From contig NZ_JAFBEH010000001.1 in the NCBI RefSeq assembly GCF_016908645.1, forward strand, positions 1 to 64,000: a stretch of 64,000 nucleotides of DNA. Direction: 5' to 3'. This DNA is from Streptococcus loxodontisalivarius. GTDB lineage: Bacteria; Bacillota; Bacilli; Lactobacillales; Streptococcaceae. The position numbers and the translations under genes are program-made. The notes under the pieces are model-generated. The model did not search any database and was not told the origin of the DNA. It saw nothing but the letters and a program-made list of their open reading frames with translations. Each line of letters begins with the position of its first letter. Position 1 is the stretch's first letter. Positions 7,586 through 15,150 of the stretch are shown in pieces.

Positions 7586-7954
7586 ATGTTACGTTCACTC
7601 AAAAGATGGGCAAAGCGTTATCCCGAACAAGCCTTTCTTTTCATCTTTAACACAGGTATCTTTGCCTGGTTGCAGACAACAGGTCTTCTGATTGCGGATA
7701 GAGTCGGCATTCACTTGCAGACAGTCCAAAATCTCATTCCAGAATGGCTGCGTGTCATGATTGGTAACTCGGTTCAATCACTGCAGTCCTATTTTGGTAA
7801 TAGCGCCATTTCGTGGCTGGTCATGTCAATGATTTTGACAATCTTAATTCGATTTATCACAGGTATCCTTAAGACGATTCTTCTGATTGCAATTGTCCTT
7901 ATCGGACTCTATCTGGTCTATAAGAACTATGATATCTTAACGCAATTATTATAA
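7586..7954 (+). CDS. Small membrane protein of unknown function
   Basis: A 122-aa protein that I do not recognise. ATG at 7586 follows TAAGGAG. A basic N-terminus (KRWAKRYPEQ) precedes a hydrophobic stretch at about 18-35; two further hydrophobic stretches lie at about 70-85 and 90-112. The middle resembles an amphipathic helix. It sits 29 nt after the matrixin-like protease and before a strong terminator, so the two probably form an operon, which suggests a role linked to the protease, but this is only position. Confidence 0.75.
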   Translation: MLRSLKRWAKRYPEQAFLFIFNTGIFAWLQTTGLLIADRVGIHLQTVQNLIPEWLRVMIGNSVQSLQSYFGNSAISWLVMSMILTILIRFITGILKTILLIAIVLIGLYLVYKNYDILTQLL

Positions 7955-7956
7955 GA

Positions 7957-7990
7957 AAAAACTGGATTTCGCAAGAAGTCCAGTTTTCAT
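7957..7990 (+). terminator. Terminator after the small membrane protein
   Basis: AAAACTGGATTTC (7957-7969), GCAA loop, GAAGTCCAGTTTT (7974-7986 region), giving a 13-bp stem with one G-U pair, then T-rich DNA. The symmetrical A/T flanks would let it work in both directions. Confidence 0.85.
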
Positions 7991-8020
7991 TTGGCAAGGA
8001 TACAAAAATGTCATGATTTT

Positions 8021-8038
8021 TGATAAAATAGACTTATG
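8021..8038 (+). promoter_or_regulatory. Extended -10 promoter giving a leaderless ABC-F mRNA
   Basis: TGA-TAAAAT (8021-8029) ends exactly 6 nt before the ATG at 8036, so the transcript should begin at or next to the start codon. No Shine-Dalgarno is present. The same spacing occurs at three other genes in this window. Confidence 0.6.
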
Positions 8039-9946
8039 ATCATTTTACAAGCTAATAAGATAGAACGTTCTTTCTCTGGGGATGTTCTCTTTGATAATAT
8101 CAATTTACAAGTCGATGAAAGAGATCGTATTGCTCTAGTTGGGCGAAATGGTGCTGGAAAGTCTACCCTCTTGAAAATTCTGGTTGGTGAAGAGGCCCCG
8201 ACGAGTGGTGAACTCAATCTCAAACGTGATTTATCCCTTTCCTATTTGGCTCAGGATAGCCGTTTTGAGTCAACTAATACCATCTATGACGAGATGCTAC
8301 ATGTCTTTGATGACCTTAGAAAGACTGAGAAGAGTTTGCGTCAGATGGAGTTGCAAATGGCGGAGCTGTCTGGACAGGAACTAGAAAAACTCATGACTGA
8401 CTATGACCGTCTATCAGAGGAGTTTAGACAGGCTGGCGGCTTTACCTACGAGAGCGACATCAAAAATATTCTCAACGGTTTCAAATTTGACCAGACCATG
8501 TGGGATATGCCTATTTCTGACCTTTCAGGAGGGCAAAATACCCGCCTCGCTCTTGCTAAGATGCTGCTGGAAAAACCACAACTCTTGGTACTAGATGAGC
8601 CGACCAACCACTTGGACATCGAAACCATCGCTTGGTTAGAGAATTACTTGGTCAACTACCAAGGTGCCCTCATTATTGTCAGTCACGACCGCTATTTTTT
8701 GGACAAGGTTGCGACAGTCACGCTTGATTTGACCACGCATTCGCTGGACCGTTATGTGGGAAATTATTCCCAGTTTATGGATCTCAAGGCTGAAAAATTA
8801 GCGACAGAAGAGAAGAATTTTGAAAAGCAGCAGAAAGAAATTGCCAAGCTAGAAGACTTTGTTCAGCGCAATATCGTTCGTGCCTCAACAACCAAGCGTG
8901 CTCAAGCTCGCCGTAAACAGTTGGAGAAAATCGAGCGCTTGGACAAGCCATCAAGCAGTCAAAAGTCAGCTAATATGACCTTCCATGCCGACAAGCCGTC
9001 TGGAAACGTTGTCCTGACAGTTTCTGACGCAGCTATCGGCTATGAAAATGAGTTTCTAGCACAGCCCATTAATCTAGATATCAAAAAAATGGACGCCATC
9101 GCCATCGTTGGACCAAACGGAATCGGCAAGTCAACCCTTATCAAGTCCATTGTTGGAAAGATTCCTTTTATCAAGGGAGAATCTCACTATGGAGCCAATG
9201 TTGAAGCGGGTTACTATGACCAAAGCCAGTCTAATCTGACACGGACCAACACTGTTCTTGACGAACTCTGGAATGATTTTTCAACGACAGCAGAGGTGGA
9301 CATCAGAAATCGTCTGGGAGCCTTTCTTTTCTCAGGGGACGACGTGAAAAAGACCGTCAGCATGCTTTCTGGTGGGGAAAAGGCTCGCCTGCTCCTTGCC
9401 AAACTTTCCATGGAAAATAACAATTTTCTCATTCTGGACGAGCCGACCAACCACTTGGACATCGACAGTAAGGAAGTTCTGGAAAATGCCCTGATTGACT
9501 TTGACGGAACCCTCCTCTTTGTCAGCCACGACCGTTATTTCATCAACCGTGTGGCGACCAAGGTGCTGGAAATCTCAGAAGAAGGCTCAACTCTCTATCT
9601 AGGCGATTACGATTACTATGTGACCAAAAAAGCAGAGCTGGAAGAACTTGCCCAGCTAAGAGCACCTAAAGAGGAAGTTGAAGTCGTAACAACATCTAGC
9701 GGCGCAAGCGATTACCAAGCTCAGAAAGCTAACCAAAAAGAACTCCGCAAATTAACCCGTCGCATCACAGAGATTGAAGAGAGATTGGAAGTCGTGGAAA
9801 ATCGTGAAAGCGAGATCAACCAAGCCATGCTAGAAACCAATGATATCGGACAGCTCAGCGATTTGCAAAAAGAACTAGATGACCTCCAAGAAGAACAGAT
9901 GCTCCTCATGGAAGAATGGGAAGAACTCAGCCAAGAACTAGAATAA
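8036..9946 (+). CDS. ABC-F family ATPase (translation factor type)
   Basis: A 636-aa soluble protein with two ABC domains and no membrane segment. Walker A motifs are GRNGAGKST (about 37) and GPNGIGKST (about 360); signatures LSGGQNTRLAL and LSGGEKARLLL; both Walker B motifs end DEPTNHLDI. The charged interdomain linker (about 240-310) and the C-terminal coiled coil (about 560-636, Glu/Leu-rich) are hallmarks of ribosome-binding ABC-F proteins of the Uup/YdiF type. Known: such proteins act at the ribosomal E site. The start is at the extended -10 spacing described above, with no ribosome site. Confidence 0.9.
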   Translation: MIILQANKIERSFSGDVLFDNINLQVDERDRIALVGRNGAGKSTLLKILVGEEAPTSGELNLKRDLSLSYLAQDSRFESTNTIYDEMLHVFDDLRKTEKSLRQMELQMAELSGQELEKLMTDYDRLSEEFRQAGGFTYESDIKNILNGFKFDQTMWDMPISDLSGGQNTRLALAKMLLEKPQLLVLDEPTNHLDIETIAWLENYLVNYQGALIIVSHDRYFLDKVATVTLDLTTHSLDRYVGNYSQFMDLKAEKLATEEKNFEKQQKEIAKLEDFVQRNIVRASTTKRAQARRKQLEKIERLDKPSSSQKSANMTFHADKPSGNVVLTVSDAAIGYENEFLAQPINLDIKKMDAIAIVGPNGIGKSTLIKSIVGKIPFIKGESHYGANVEAGYYDQSQSNLTRTNTVLDELWNDFSTTAEVDIRNRLGAFLFSGDDVKKTVSMLSGGEKARLLLAKLSMENNNFLILDEPTNHLDIDSKEVLENALIDFDGTLLFVSHDRYFINRVATKVLEISEEGSTLYLGDYDYYVTKKAELEELAQLRAPKEEVEVVTTSSGASDYQAQKANQKELRKLTRRITEIEERLEVVENRESEINQAMLETNDIGQLSDLQKELDDLQEEQMLLMEEWEELSQELE

Positions 9947-9955
9947 GGAGAAACT

Positions 9956-11182
9956 ATGACATATCAAAATCTACTTAACCGCTTTTTGACCTATGTTAAG
10001 GTCAATACTCGTAGTGACGAGACCAGCACGACAACACCAACAACTCAAAGCCAAGTTGACTTTGCCCTTAATATCTTGAAACCTGAGATGGAGGCAGTTG
10101 GCTTGACAGATATCCATTATCTAGCTTCTAACGGCTATATTGTGGGAACCTTGCCAGCCAACGACCCAAGTCTGACTCGTAAAATTGGTTTTATCTCTCA
10201 TATGGATACAGCTGATTTTAATGCTGAAGGCGTTTCTCCGCAGGTTATTGAAAACTATGACGGAAATCCTATTAAACTGGGTCAATCTGGTTTTGAACTT
10301 GATCCCAAAGATTTTCCAAATTTGAACAATTATCTTGGACAAACCTTGATTACAACAGATGGGACAACCCTTCTTGGTGCGGATGACAAATCTGGTATCG
10401 CTGAAATCATGACTGCCATCGAATATTTAACAGACCATCCTGAAATCAAACACTGTGAAATCCGTGTCGGCTTTGGACCTGATGAAGAAATCGGTATCGG
10501 TGCCAATAAGTTTGATGTTGACGATTTCGATGTTGATTTTGCCTATACCATTGACGGTGGTCCGCTCGGTGAGCTCCAGTATGAAACTTTTAGCGCAGCG
10601 GCAGCCCAGCTCAGCTTTATGGGCCGCAACGTGCACCCTGGTACAGCCAAGGATCAGATGGTCAATGCTCTGCAATTAGCCGTGGACTTCCACAGTCAAC
10701 TTCCAGCAGAAGATCGTCCTGAAAAAACAGATGGTTATGAAGGATTCTTCCACCTCATGGACCTTTCTGGGACTGTTGAGGAGGCTAGCTCAGCCTATAT
10801 CATCCGTGATTTTGAGGAAGAGGCTTTTGAAAATCGTAAAGCTTTGATGCAGAAAATCGCTGATCAGATGAATGCGCAACTGGACCAAGACCGTGTCAAA
10901 CTTCAGTTGACTGACCAATACTACAACATGAAAAAGGTCATTGAAAAGGATATGACGCCTGTAAATATCGCCAAGTCTGTTATGGAAAATCTTGAGATTA
11001 AACCTATCATCGAGCCAATCCGTGGTGGAACAGACGGCTCTAAGATTTCATTCATGGGAATTCCAACACCAAATATCTTCGCTGGTGGCGAAAATATGCA
11101 TGGGCGTTTTGAATATGTCAGCCTCCAAACCATGGAAAGAGCAGTAGATGTCATCCTTGGAATTGTTTCTTTTACTGACTAA
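9956..11182 (+). CDS. pepT: Peptidase T (tripeptidase)
   Basis: A 408-aa cytoplasmic M20 zinc aminotripeptidase that removes the N-terminal residue of tripeptides. Metal-binding motifs are visible: [11 protein letters not shown] (about 76-86), [15 protein letters not shown] (about 139), [10 protein letters not shown] (about 173), TIDGGPLG, and the distal His in [16 protein letters not shown] near the C-terminus. The length is typical of PepT. It begins 10 nt after the ABC-F gene behind AAGGAG, so it probably shares that transcript. It serves peptide nutrition. Confidence 0.94.
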   Translation: MTYQNLLNRFLTYVKVNTRSDETSTTTPTTQSQVDFALNILKPEMEAVGLTDIHYLASNGYIVGTLPANDPSLTRKIGFISHMDTADFNAEGVSPQVIENYDGNPIKLGQSGFELDPKDFPNLNNYLGQTLITTDGTTLLGADDKSGIAEIMTAIEYLTDHPEIKHCEIRVGFGPDEEIGIGANKFDVDDFDVDFAYTIDGGPLGELQYETFSAAAAQLSFMGRNVHPGTAKDQMVNALQLAVDFHSQLPAEDRPEKTDGYEGFFHLMDLSGTVEEASSAYIIRDFEEEAFENRKALMQKIADQMNAQLDQDRVKLQLTDQYYNMKKVIEKDMTPVNIAKSVMENLEIKPIIEPIRGGTDGSKISFMGIPTPNIFAGGENMHGRFEYVSLQTMERAVDVILGIVSFTD

Positions 11183-11241
11183 AAAGATGTATTCAAGTCA
11201 GCAAGGACACCCCACTTTTCAACTTTCTTGGGGTAATATCC

Positions 11242-11269
11242 TTGAAAATGCTTTAAAATATGATAGAAT
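11242..11269 (+). promoter_or_regulatory. Promoter of ebsA
   Basis: TTGAAA (11242-11247), a 16-nt spacer and TGA-TAGAAT (11261-11269), followed by the ebsA ribosome site (GGGAG). Confidence 0.65.
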
Positions 11270-11290
11270 GGGTAAGATGGGAGAAGCAGT

Positions 11291-11782
11291 ATGATCAAAA
11301 TTTTTGGCAAAGTCAGATATCACTGGCAGCCTGAGTTGACATGGTTTATCATTTATTGGTCTATCACCATGATACCAATCTTTATAGGTCTGTCTCTCTT
11401 GTATGAGAGAACTAAGATACCAAATAGCGTCTTTTTCTTGTTTGCTGTCTTTATTATTTTGCTTAGCCTAGGCTTTCATCGTTATTTTTTGATACCAGGT
11501 GATGGGACACTGAAGGTGATTTCCTTAAATCCCTTTAAACCATCTAAAATCATTATCAGTGAAATCAAAAAAATTGAGGTTACAAAGTCGACAGTGACTT
11601 TTATCCTTTCAAACGGCAAAGAGCGTATTTTCTATATGAGAAAATGGCCTAAGAAGTATTTCTTAGATGATTTGGCCTTACAACCAGATTTTACTGGTGA
11701 GGTTGAGTTGACTGACCATTTAACCAAATTAGACTATTTCGAGAGTTATCGAAAGGACAAAAAAGCTCTTACAAAATCGTAA
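11291..11782 (+). CDS. ebsA: EbsA-family membrane protein
   Basis: A 163-aa protein with two transmembrane helices (about residues 18-38 and 45-65) and a basic cytoplasmic C-terminal domain. The sequence and its place between pepT and ferredoxin/cmk match the streptococcal EbsA family, named after an enterococcal gene linked to surface and aggregation functions; its molecular role is not settled. The start follows GGGAG. Its 3' end overlaps the convergent ferredoxin gene by 14 nt, so the two transcripts must be antisense there. Confidence 0.72.
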   Translation: MIKIFGKVRYHWQPELTWFIIYWSITMIPIFIGLSLLYERTKIPNSVFFLFAVFIILLSLGFHRYFLIPGDGTLKVISLNPFKPSKIIISEIKKIEVTKSTVTFILSNGKERIFYMRKWPKKYFLDDLALQPDFTGEVELTDHLTKLDYFESYRKDKKALTKS

Positions 11783-11966
11783 GAGCCTTGGTCGGACAGG
11801 TTTTTACAGCTGTCAATGTATCTGTGTCGGTATCTGGGGTTTCACAAACTAAGTCATCAGTTTGGCTAAAAGTGACGATACCGTCGTCATCATAATCAAA
11901 AAGTGGTGAATAGGTTTGGCAGAGCCCGCAAGCTATGCAACGTTCGGGTATAATTGAAACTTTCAT
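11769..11966 (-). CDS. fer: [4Fe-4S] ferredoxin
   Basis: A 65-aa acidic electron carrier. Three cluster cysteines lie in CIACGLC (C10, C13, C16) and the fourth in KTCPTKAL (C57), the arrangement of a single-cluster [4Fe-4S] ferredoxin. There is no Shine-Dalgarno; its -10 box ends 6 nt before the ATG, predicting a leaderless mRNA. It converges on ebsA with a 14-nt overlap and diverges from the LysM-protein gene. The redox partner is not evident from the neighbours. Confidence 0.9.
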   Translation of the reverse strand: MKVSIIPERCIACGLCQTYSPLFDYDDDGIVTFSQTDDLVCETPDTDTDTLTAVKTCPTKALTIL

Positions 11967-12001
11967 ACTGCTATTGTAATACGATTTGAATAAAGAAACA
12001 A
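11967..12001 (-). promoter_or_regulatory. Promoter giving a leaderless ferredoxin mRNA
   Basis: On the minus strand: TTGTTT (12001-11996), a 17-nt spacer, TACAAT (11978-11973), then 6 nt and the ATG at 11966. Both boxes and the spacing are good, and there is no room for a ribosome site. Confidence 0.7.
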
Positions 12002-12013
12002 GGGGGAACTAGG

Positions 12014-12490
12014 GTGAAACTACCAGGAAAAAAAGAAAGTAAGGTTGTTGAAAAGGTAAAGGAGACAGGTGCTAAGAAGCTATCATTTATTAGCACACCA
12101 GTTTTGACTTTGCTTTTGAGCCTATTCTTTATTATTGCTGTAACAGTGCTATTCTTTATGTTGTACATGTCTAACGGAGGAAGCGATGAGACAACAGCAA
12201 CATCAGGTTTTTATTCATCTTCAACAGTAGCGCAAGAGTCATCTAGTCAAGATACAACTGAAGAGGCTTCAAGTCAAGAATCTTCAGATGAGACGACTGA
12301 AAGCTCAAGCGAAGCAAGTACTTCAACTAGCTCAAATGGAACAACAATCACAGTTCTTTCTGGAGAAGGTGCAGCTTCAATTGCAGCGCGTGCAGGAATT
12401 TCTGTAGAAAAACTGGAATCACTAAATCCAAGCCACATGACTATGGGTTACTGGTATGCCAACCCAGGTGACGAAGTTTACATTGACTAA
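12014..12490 (+). CDS. Surface-associated protein with C-terminal LysM-like domain
   Basis: A 158-aa protein beginning with GTG at 12014 behind AAGGGGG. A basic cytoplasmic N-terminus (about 1-30) is followed by one transmembrane helix (about 35-57), a Ser/Thr/Glu-rich linker (about 60-112) and a C-terminal LysM-like module (about 113-158). It belongs to the streptococcal/enterococcal surface-associated family (SAG1386/EF1546 type) that sits just upstream of cmk. LysM modules bind peptidoglycan, so it probably tethers to the wall from the membrane; no enzymatic motif is visible. Confidence 0.75.
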   Translation: MKLPGKKESKVVEKVKETGAKKLSFISTPVLTLLLSLFFIIAVTVLFFMLYMSNGGSDETTATSGFYSSSTVAQESSSQDTTEEASSQESSDETTESSSEASTSTSSNGTTITVLSGEGAASIAARAGISVEKLESLNPSHMTMGYWYANPGDEVYID

Positions 12491-12516
12491 TGTTATAGAT
12501 TTTTAAAGAGGACATC

Positions 12517-13197
12517 ATGAAAAATATTACTATTGCAATTGATGGCCCAGCTTCAAGTGGAAAAAGTACAGTAGCCAAGATTATCGCTAAGAATCTTGGC
12601 TACACTTATCTTGATACTGGTGCTATGTATCGTTCAGCGACTTATTTGGCGCTACAAAATAATCTTACTGAAGCTGATGTGCCAGCTCTTCTTGAGCAAT
12701 TGGCTGAGCATCCGATTTCATTCGGTAAGGCAGCAGATGGTAGTCAGGCTGTCTATGTTGGAGATGTTGAGGTAACTCATCCTATTCGAGACAATCAAGT
12801 GACGAATAACGTTTCTTGGGTTGCTGCTATTCCAGAAGTTCGTGAAGAATTGGTAGCTCAACAACGTCGTATTGCTGAGGGCGGAGCTATTATCATGGAT
12901 GGTCGTGATATCGGAACTGTGGTTCTTCCAAATGCAGATTTGAAGATTTTCTTGGTTGCATCGGTTGAAGAAAGAGCAGAGCGTCGTTTCAAGGAAAATC
13001 AAGAAAAAGGTATTCCGACTGATTTTGAAACCTTGAAAAAAGAGATCGCAGAGCGTGATTATAAGGATAGTCATCGTAAGGTCTCACCACTAAAAGCAGC
13101 AGATGATGCAATCACGTTTGATACAACTGGTGTCGATATCGATGGTGTCGTCAACTTTATTCAAGAAAAAGCGAAGAAAATTATTGACAAGGGATAA
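12517..13197 (+). CDS. cmk: Cytidylate kinase
   Basis: A 226-aa cytoplasmic kinase that phosphorylates CMP and dCMP. The P-loop is GPASSGKST (residues 9-17), the nucleotide-binding segments include [10 protein letters not shown] and [12 protein letters not shown], and the lid region is [11 protein letters not shown]. The length is standard. ATG follows AAAGAGGA. It lies 26 nt after the LysM-protein gene, probably on the same transcript; the infC promoter is embedded in its last codons. Confidence 0.95.
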   Translation: MKNITIAIDGPASSGKSTVAKIIAKNLGYTYLDTGAMYRSATYLALQNNLTEADVPALLEQLAEHPISFGKAADGSQAVYVGDVEVTHPIRDNQVTNNVSWVAAIPEVREELVAQQRRIAEGGAIIMDGRDIGTVVLPNADLKIFLVASVEERAERRFKENQEKGIPTDFETLKKEIAERDYKDSHRKVSPLKAADDAITFDTTGVDIDGVVNFIQEKAKKIIDKG

Positions 13198-13212
13198 GGC
13201 TCATGTTATACT
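13184..13212 (+). promoter_or_regulatory. infC-rpmI-rplT promoter inside the cmk 3' end
   Basis: A consensus TTGACA (13184-13189), a 17-nt spacer and TATACT (13207-13212); the -35 overlaps the last cmk codons. Transcription should start near 13219, leaving a leader of about 145 nt. Confidence 0.88.
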
Positions 13213-13350
13213 AATAACAATGAGAAAAGCAGAAGTGAGAACTTCTCGCCTTGCGACTTAGGTTGTCTGGCCCTACATGTCAAATCCTTTATAGGATATA
13301 ATGTGTGCGGGCTTGGTTTATCAGGTCCGCTTTTGGTTTTCTCTAAAAAA
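13213..13350 (+). promoter_or_regulatory. Structured infC leader with attenuator
   Basis: The leader contains hairpin AGAAGT/ACTTCT (about 13231-13246), a small ATCCT/AGGAT hairpin (about 13286-13300), and a terminator-like stem GCGGGCTTG / CAGGTCCGC (9 bp with two G-U pairs, about 13307-13331) followed by TTTTGGTTTTCT. Known: Bacillus infC-rpmI-rplT is autoregulated by L20 binding a leader that terminates transcription. Inferred: the same type of control here; sequence similarity to the Bacillus element was not tested. Confidence 0.6.
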
Positions 13351-13358
13351 ATGAAGAG

Positions 13359-13889
13359 GTGAAGATCATAGCTAAAAAAGATCTATTCATTAACGACGAG
13401 ATTCGCGTCCGTGAAGTTCGTCTTGTTGGTCTTGAAGGTGAACAATTGGGTATTAAACCTTTGTCAGAAGCTCAAGCAATTGCTGATGAAGCTAACGTTG
13501 ACTTGGTTTTAATCCAGCCACAAGCTACGCCACCCGTTGCTAAAATTATGGACTATGGTAAGTTCAAGTTTGAGTATCAGAAGAAACAAAAGGAACAACG
13601 TAAAAAACAAAGCGTTGTGACTGTCAAAGAAGTTCGTCTCAGTCCAGTTATCGATAAAGGTGACTTTGAAACAAAACTTCGTAATGGCCGTAAATTCCTT
13701 GAAAAAGGAAACAAGGTTAAAGTTTCTATCCGATTTAAAGGTCGTATGATTACTCACAAAGAAATTGGAGCAAAGGTATTGGCTGAGTTTGCTGAAGCAA
13801 CGCAAGATATTGCGATTATTGAGCAACGTGCTAAGATGGATGGACGCCAGATGTTTATGCAACTTGCACCAATTCCTGACAAAAAATAA
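13359..13889 (+). CDS. infC: Translation initiation factor IF-3
   Basis: A 176-aa protein (if GTG 13359 is used) that keeps 30S subunits apart and proofreads the initiator codon. The N-domain begins [18 protein letters not shown]; a Lys-rich helix ([10 protein letters not shown]) links to the C-domain with [14 protein letters not shown]. No ATG fits: GTG 13359 lies inside the Shine-Dalgarno-like AAGAGGTGA (13354-13362), so the true start is probably ATC 13365 or ATA 13368, 2 to 5 nt after it. infC genes commonly use rare start codons for autoregulation. First gene of infC-rpmI-rplT. Confidence 0.93.
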   Translation: MKIIAKKDLFINDEIRVREVRLVGLEGEQLGIKPLSEAQAIADEANVDLVLIQPQATPPVAKIMDYGKFKFEYQKKQKEQRKKQSVVTVKEVRLSPVIDKGDFETKLRNGRKFLEKGNKVKVSIRFKGRMITHKEIGAKVLAEFAEATQDIAIIEQRAKMDGRQMFMQLAPIPDKK

Positions 13890-13926
13890 TTGTCACAAGA
13901 ACTATTTTAAGAGGAGAATTTTTAAA

Positions 13927-14127
13927 ATGCCAAAACAAAAAACACACCGCGCATCAGCTAAACGTTTCAAACGTACAGGTTCAGGTGGATTGAAACGCTT
14001 CCGTGCCTTCACATCACACCGTTTCCACGGTAAAACTAAAAAACAACGTCGTCACCTTCGTAAAGCAGGAATGGTACATTCAGGTGACTTCAAACGTATT
14101 AAATCAATGCTTACTCGCCTTAAATAA
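13927..14127 (+). CDS. rpmI: 50S ribosomal protein L35
   Basis: A 66-aa very basic ribosomal protein. It starts [18 protein letters not shown] at ATG 13927 behind AAGAGGAGA; the longer in-frame extension overlaps infC and is rejected. It lies 37 nt after infC and 60 nt before rplT, in the conserved order. Confidence 0.96.
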   Translation: MPKQKTHRASAKRFKRTGSGGLKRFRAFTSHRFHGKTKKQRRHLRKAGMVHSGDFKRIKSMLTRLK

Positions 14128-14187
14128 TAAGGTTTTCCAGTAAACATTAAACAGACAGATTAAAGAATTATTCGGAGGAAAATATAA

Positions 14188-14547
14188 ATGGCTCGTGTTA
14201 AAGGTGGCGTTGTATCACGCAAACGTCGTAAACGTGTATTGAAACTTGCTAAAGGTTACTATGGTGCAAAACACATCTTGTTCCGTACTGCAAAAGAACA
14301 AGTAATGAACTCTTACTACTATGCATACCGTGACCGTCGTCAGAAAAAACGTGATTTCCGTAAACTTTGGATCACTCGTATCAACGCAGCTGCACGTATG
14401 AACGGTTTGTCATACTCACAATTGATGCACGGTTTGAAACTTGCTGAAATCGAAGTTAACCGTAAAATGCTTGCTGACTTGGCAGTTAACGATGCAGCAG
14501 CTTTCACAGCTCTTGCAGATGCTGCTAAAGCAAAACTTGGCAAATAA
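14188..14547 (+). CDS. rplT: 50S ribosomal protein L20
   Basis: A 119-aa basic protein of the large subunit, needed early in 50S assembly. The N-terminus [19 protein letters not shown] is the canonical rRNA-binding tail. The start follows TCGGAGGA. It ends the infC operon and is the likely repressor acting on the operon leader. Codon use is strongly biased, as expected of a highly expressed gene. Confidence 0.97.
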   Translation: MARVKGGVVSRKRRKRVLKLAKGYYGAKHILFRTAKEQVMNSYYYAYRDRRQKKRDFRKLWITRINAAARMNGLSYSQLMHGLKLAEIEVNRKMLADLAVNDAAAFTALADAAKAKLGK

Positions 14548-14555
14548 TATGTAAA

Positions 14556-14590
14556 AAGAAGCTAGGCTATAAGTCTAACTTCTTTTTTTA
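14556..14590 (+). terminator. Terminator of infC-rpmI-rplT
   Basis: AAGAAGCTAGGCT pairs with AGTCTAACTTCTT (one mismatch, one G-U; TATA loop) and is followed by seven T. Confidence 0.82.
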
Positions 14591-15093
14591 TGTCTTTTTA
14601 AATTTCTAGTATTGTGACTGAGGGTAAGAAGAGTAGAAGTAGGAGTCGTTTATCTCTATTTTATGTGTGGAATGTAGAAAACGTAGCTTTAACCAAACCA
14701 GTCTGATAGAATAAGCTGAAACCAAAAAAGCGAAGAGGCTTAAATGGAATTTTACTAATTCTTGAATTCACTTACTGAATAGTTTTACCTGACGTCCGGC
14801 GAAAGTATCTGAGGAATGCCTTTGCTAGCAAACAAAAAAGAGGTTTGGAAAAAACTCCTAGTCCTCTTTCTTGTTTTAGTCTGATGTGTAAGACGCAGTG
14901 GTTGGGAGAAACTCTGTTAGTTTTAACTAACTTAGAGTTTCCCCTGCACAGTTCATTAGGCACTTTAGTGCCAATGAACCACTGCTGAGTGGATAGGATG
15001 AAAGCTACGTTTTCCTTATTTCCCACCTCAAACAGTCCAGTGGATTGTTTGAGCATCAATAAATCAACTCTTACAGCCCTACTCAACTGTGCG
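14591..15093. repeat. Non-coding gap with clover-like palindrome and hairpins
   Basis: No credible gene is seen between rplT and the ltaS-type gene. CAGTGG 14896-14901 pairs with CCACTG 14979-14984 and encloses a long hairpin (AACTCT GTTAGT / ACTAAC TTAGAGTT, about 14909-14940) and a second one (TTCATT-A-GGCAC 14952-14963 / GTGCC-AATGAA 14968-14978). A further hairpin, CTCAAACAGTCC / GGATTGTTTGAG, lies at about 15027-15053. The nested architecture resembles the element at 5339-5473, although the sequences differ. Confidence 0.55.
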
Positions 15094-15096
15094 GAG

Positions 15097-15149
15097 GTGG
15101 GACAAAATCGAATTCCTTCGGAATTACCGATTTTTGTCCCACTCTCTTT
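15097..15149. terminator. Long hairpin between rplT and ltaS
   Basis: GTGGGACAAAATCG 15097-15110 plus AATTCC 15111-15116 pair with GGAATT 15120-15125 and CGATTTTTGTCCCAC 15128-15142 (small bulges, TTC loop). The T-run (15147-15152) is on the plus-strand side, so as an intrinsic terminator it reads better rightwards, stopping read-through into the convergent gene. The stem also suits an interspersed repeat. Confidence 0.65.
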
Positions 15150-15150
15150 T

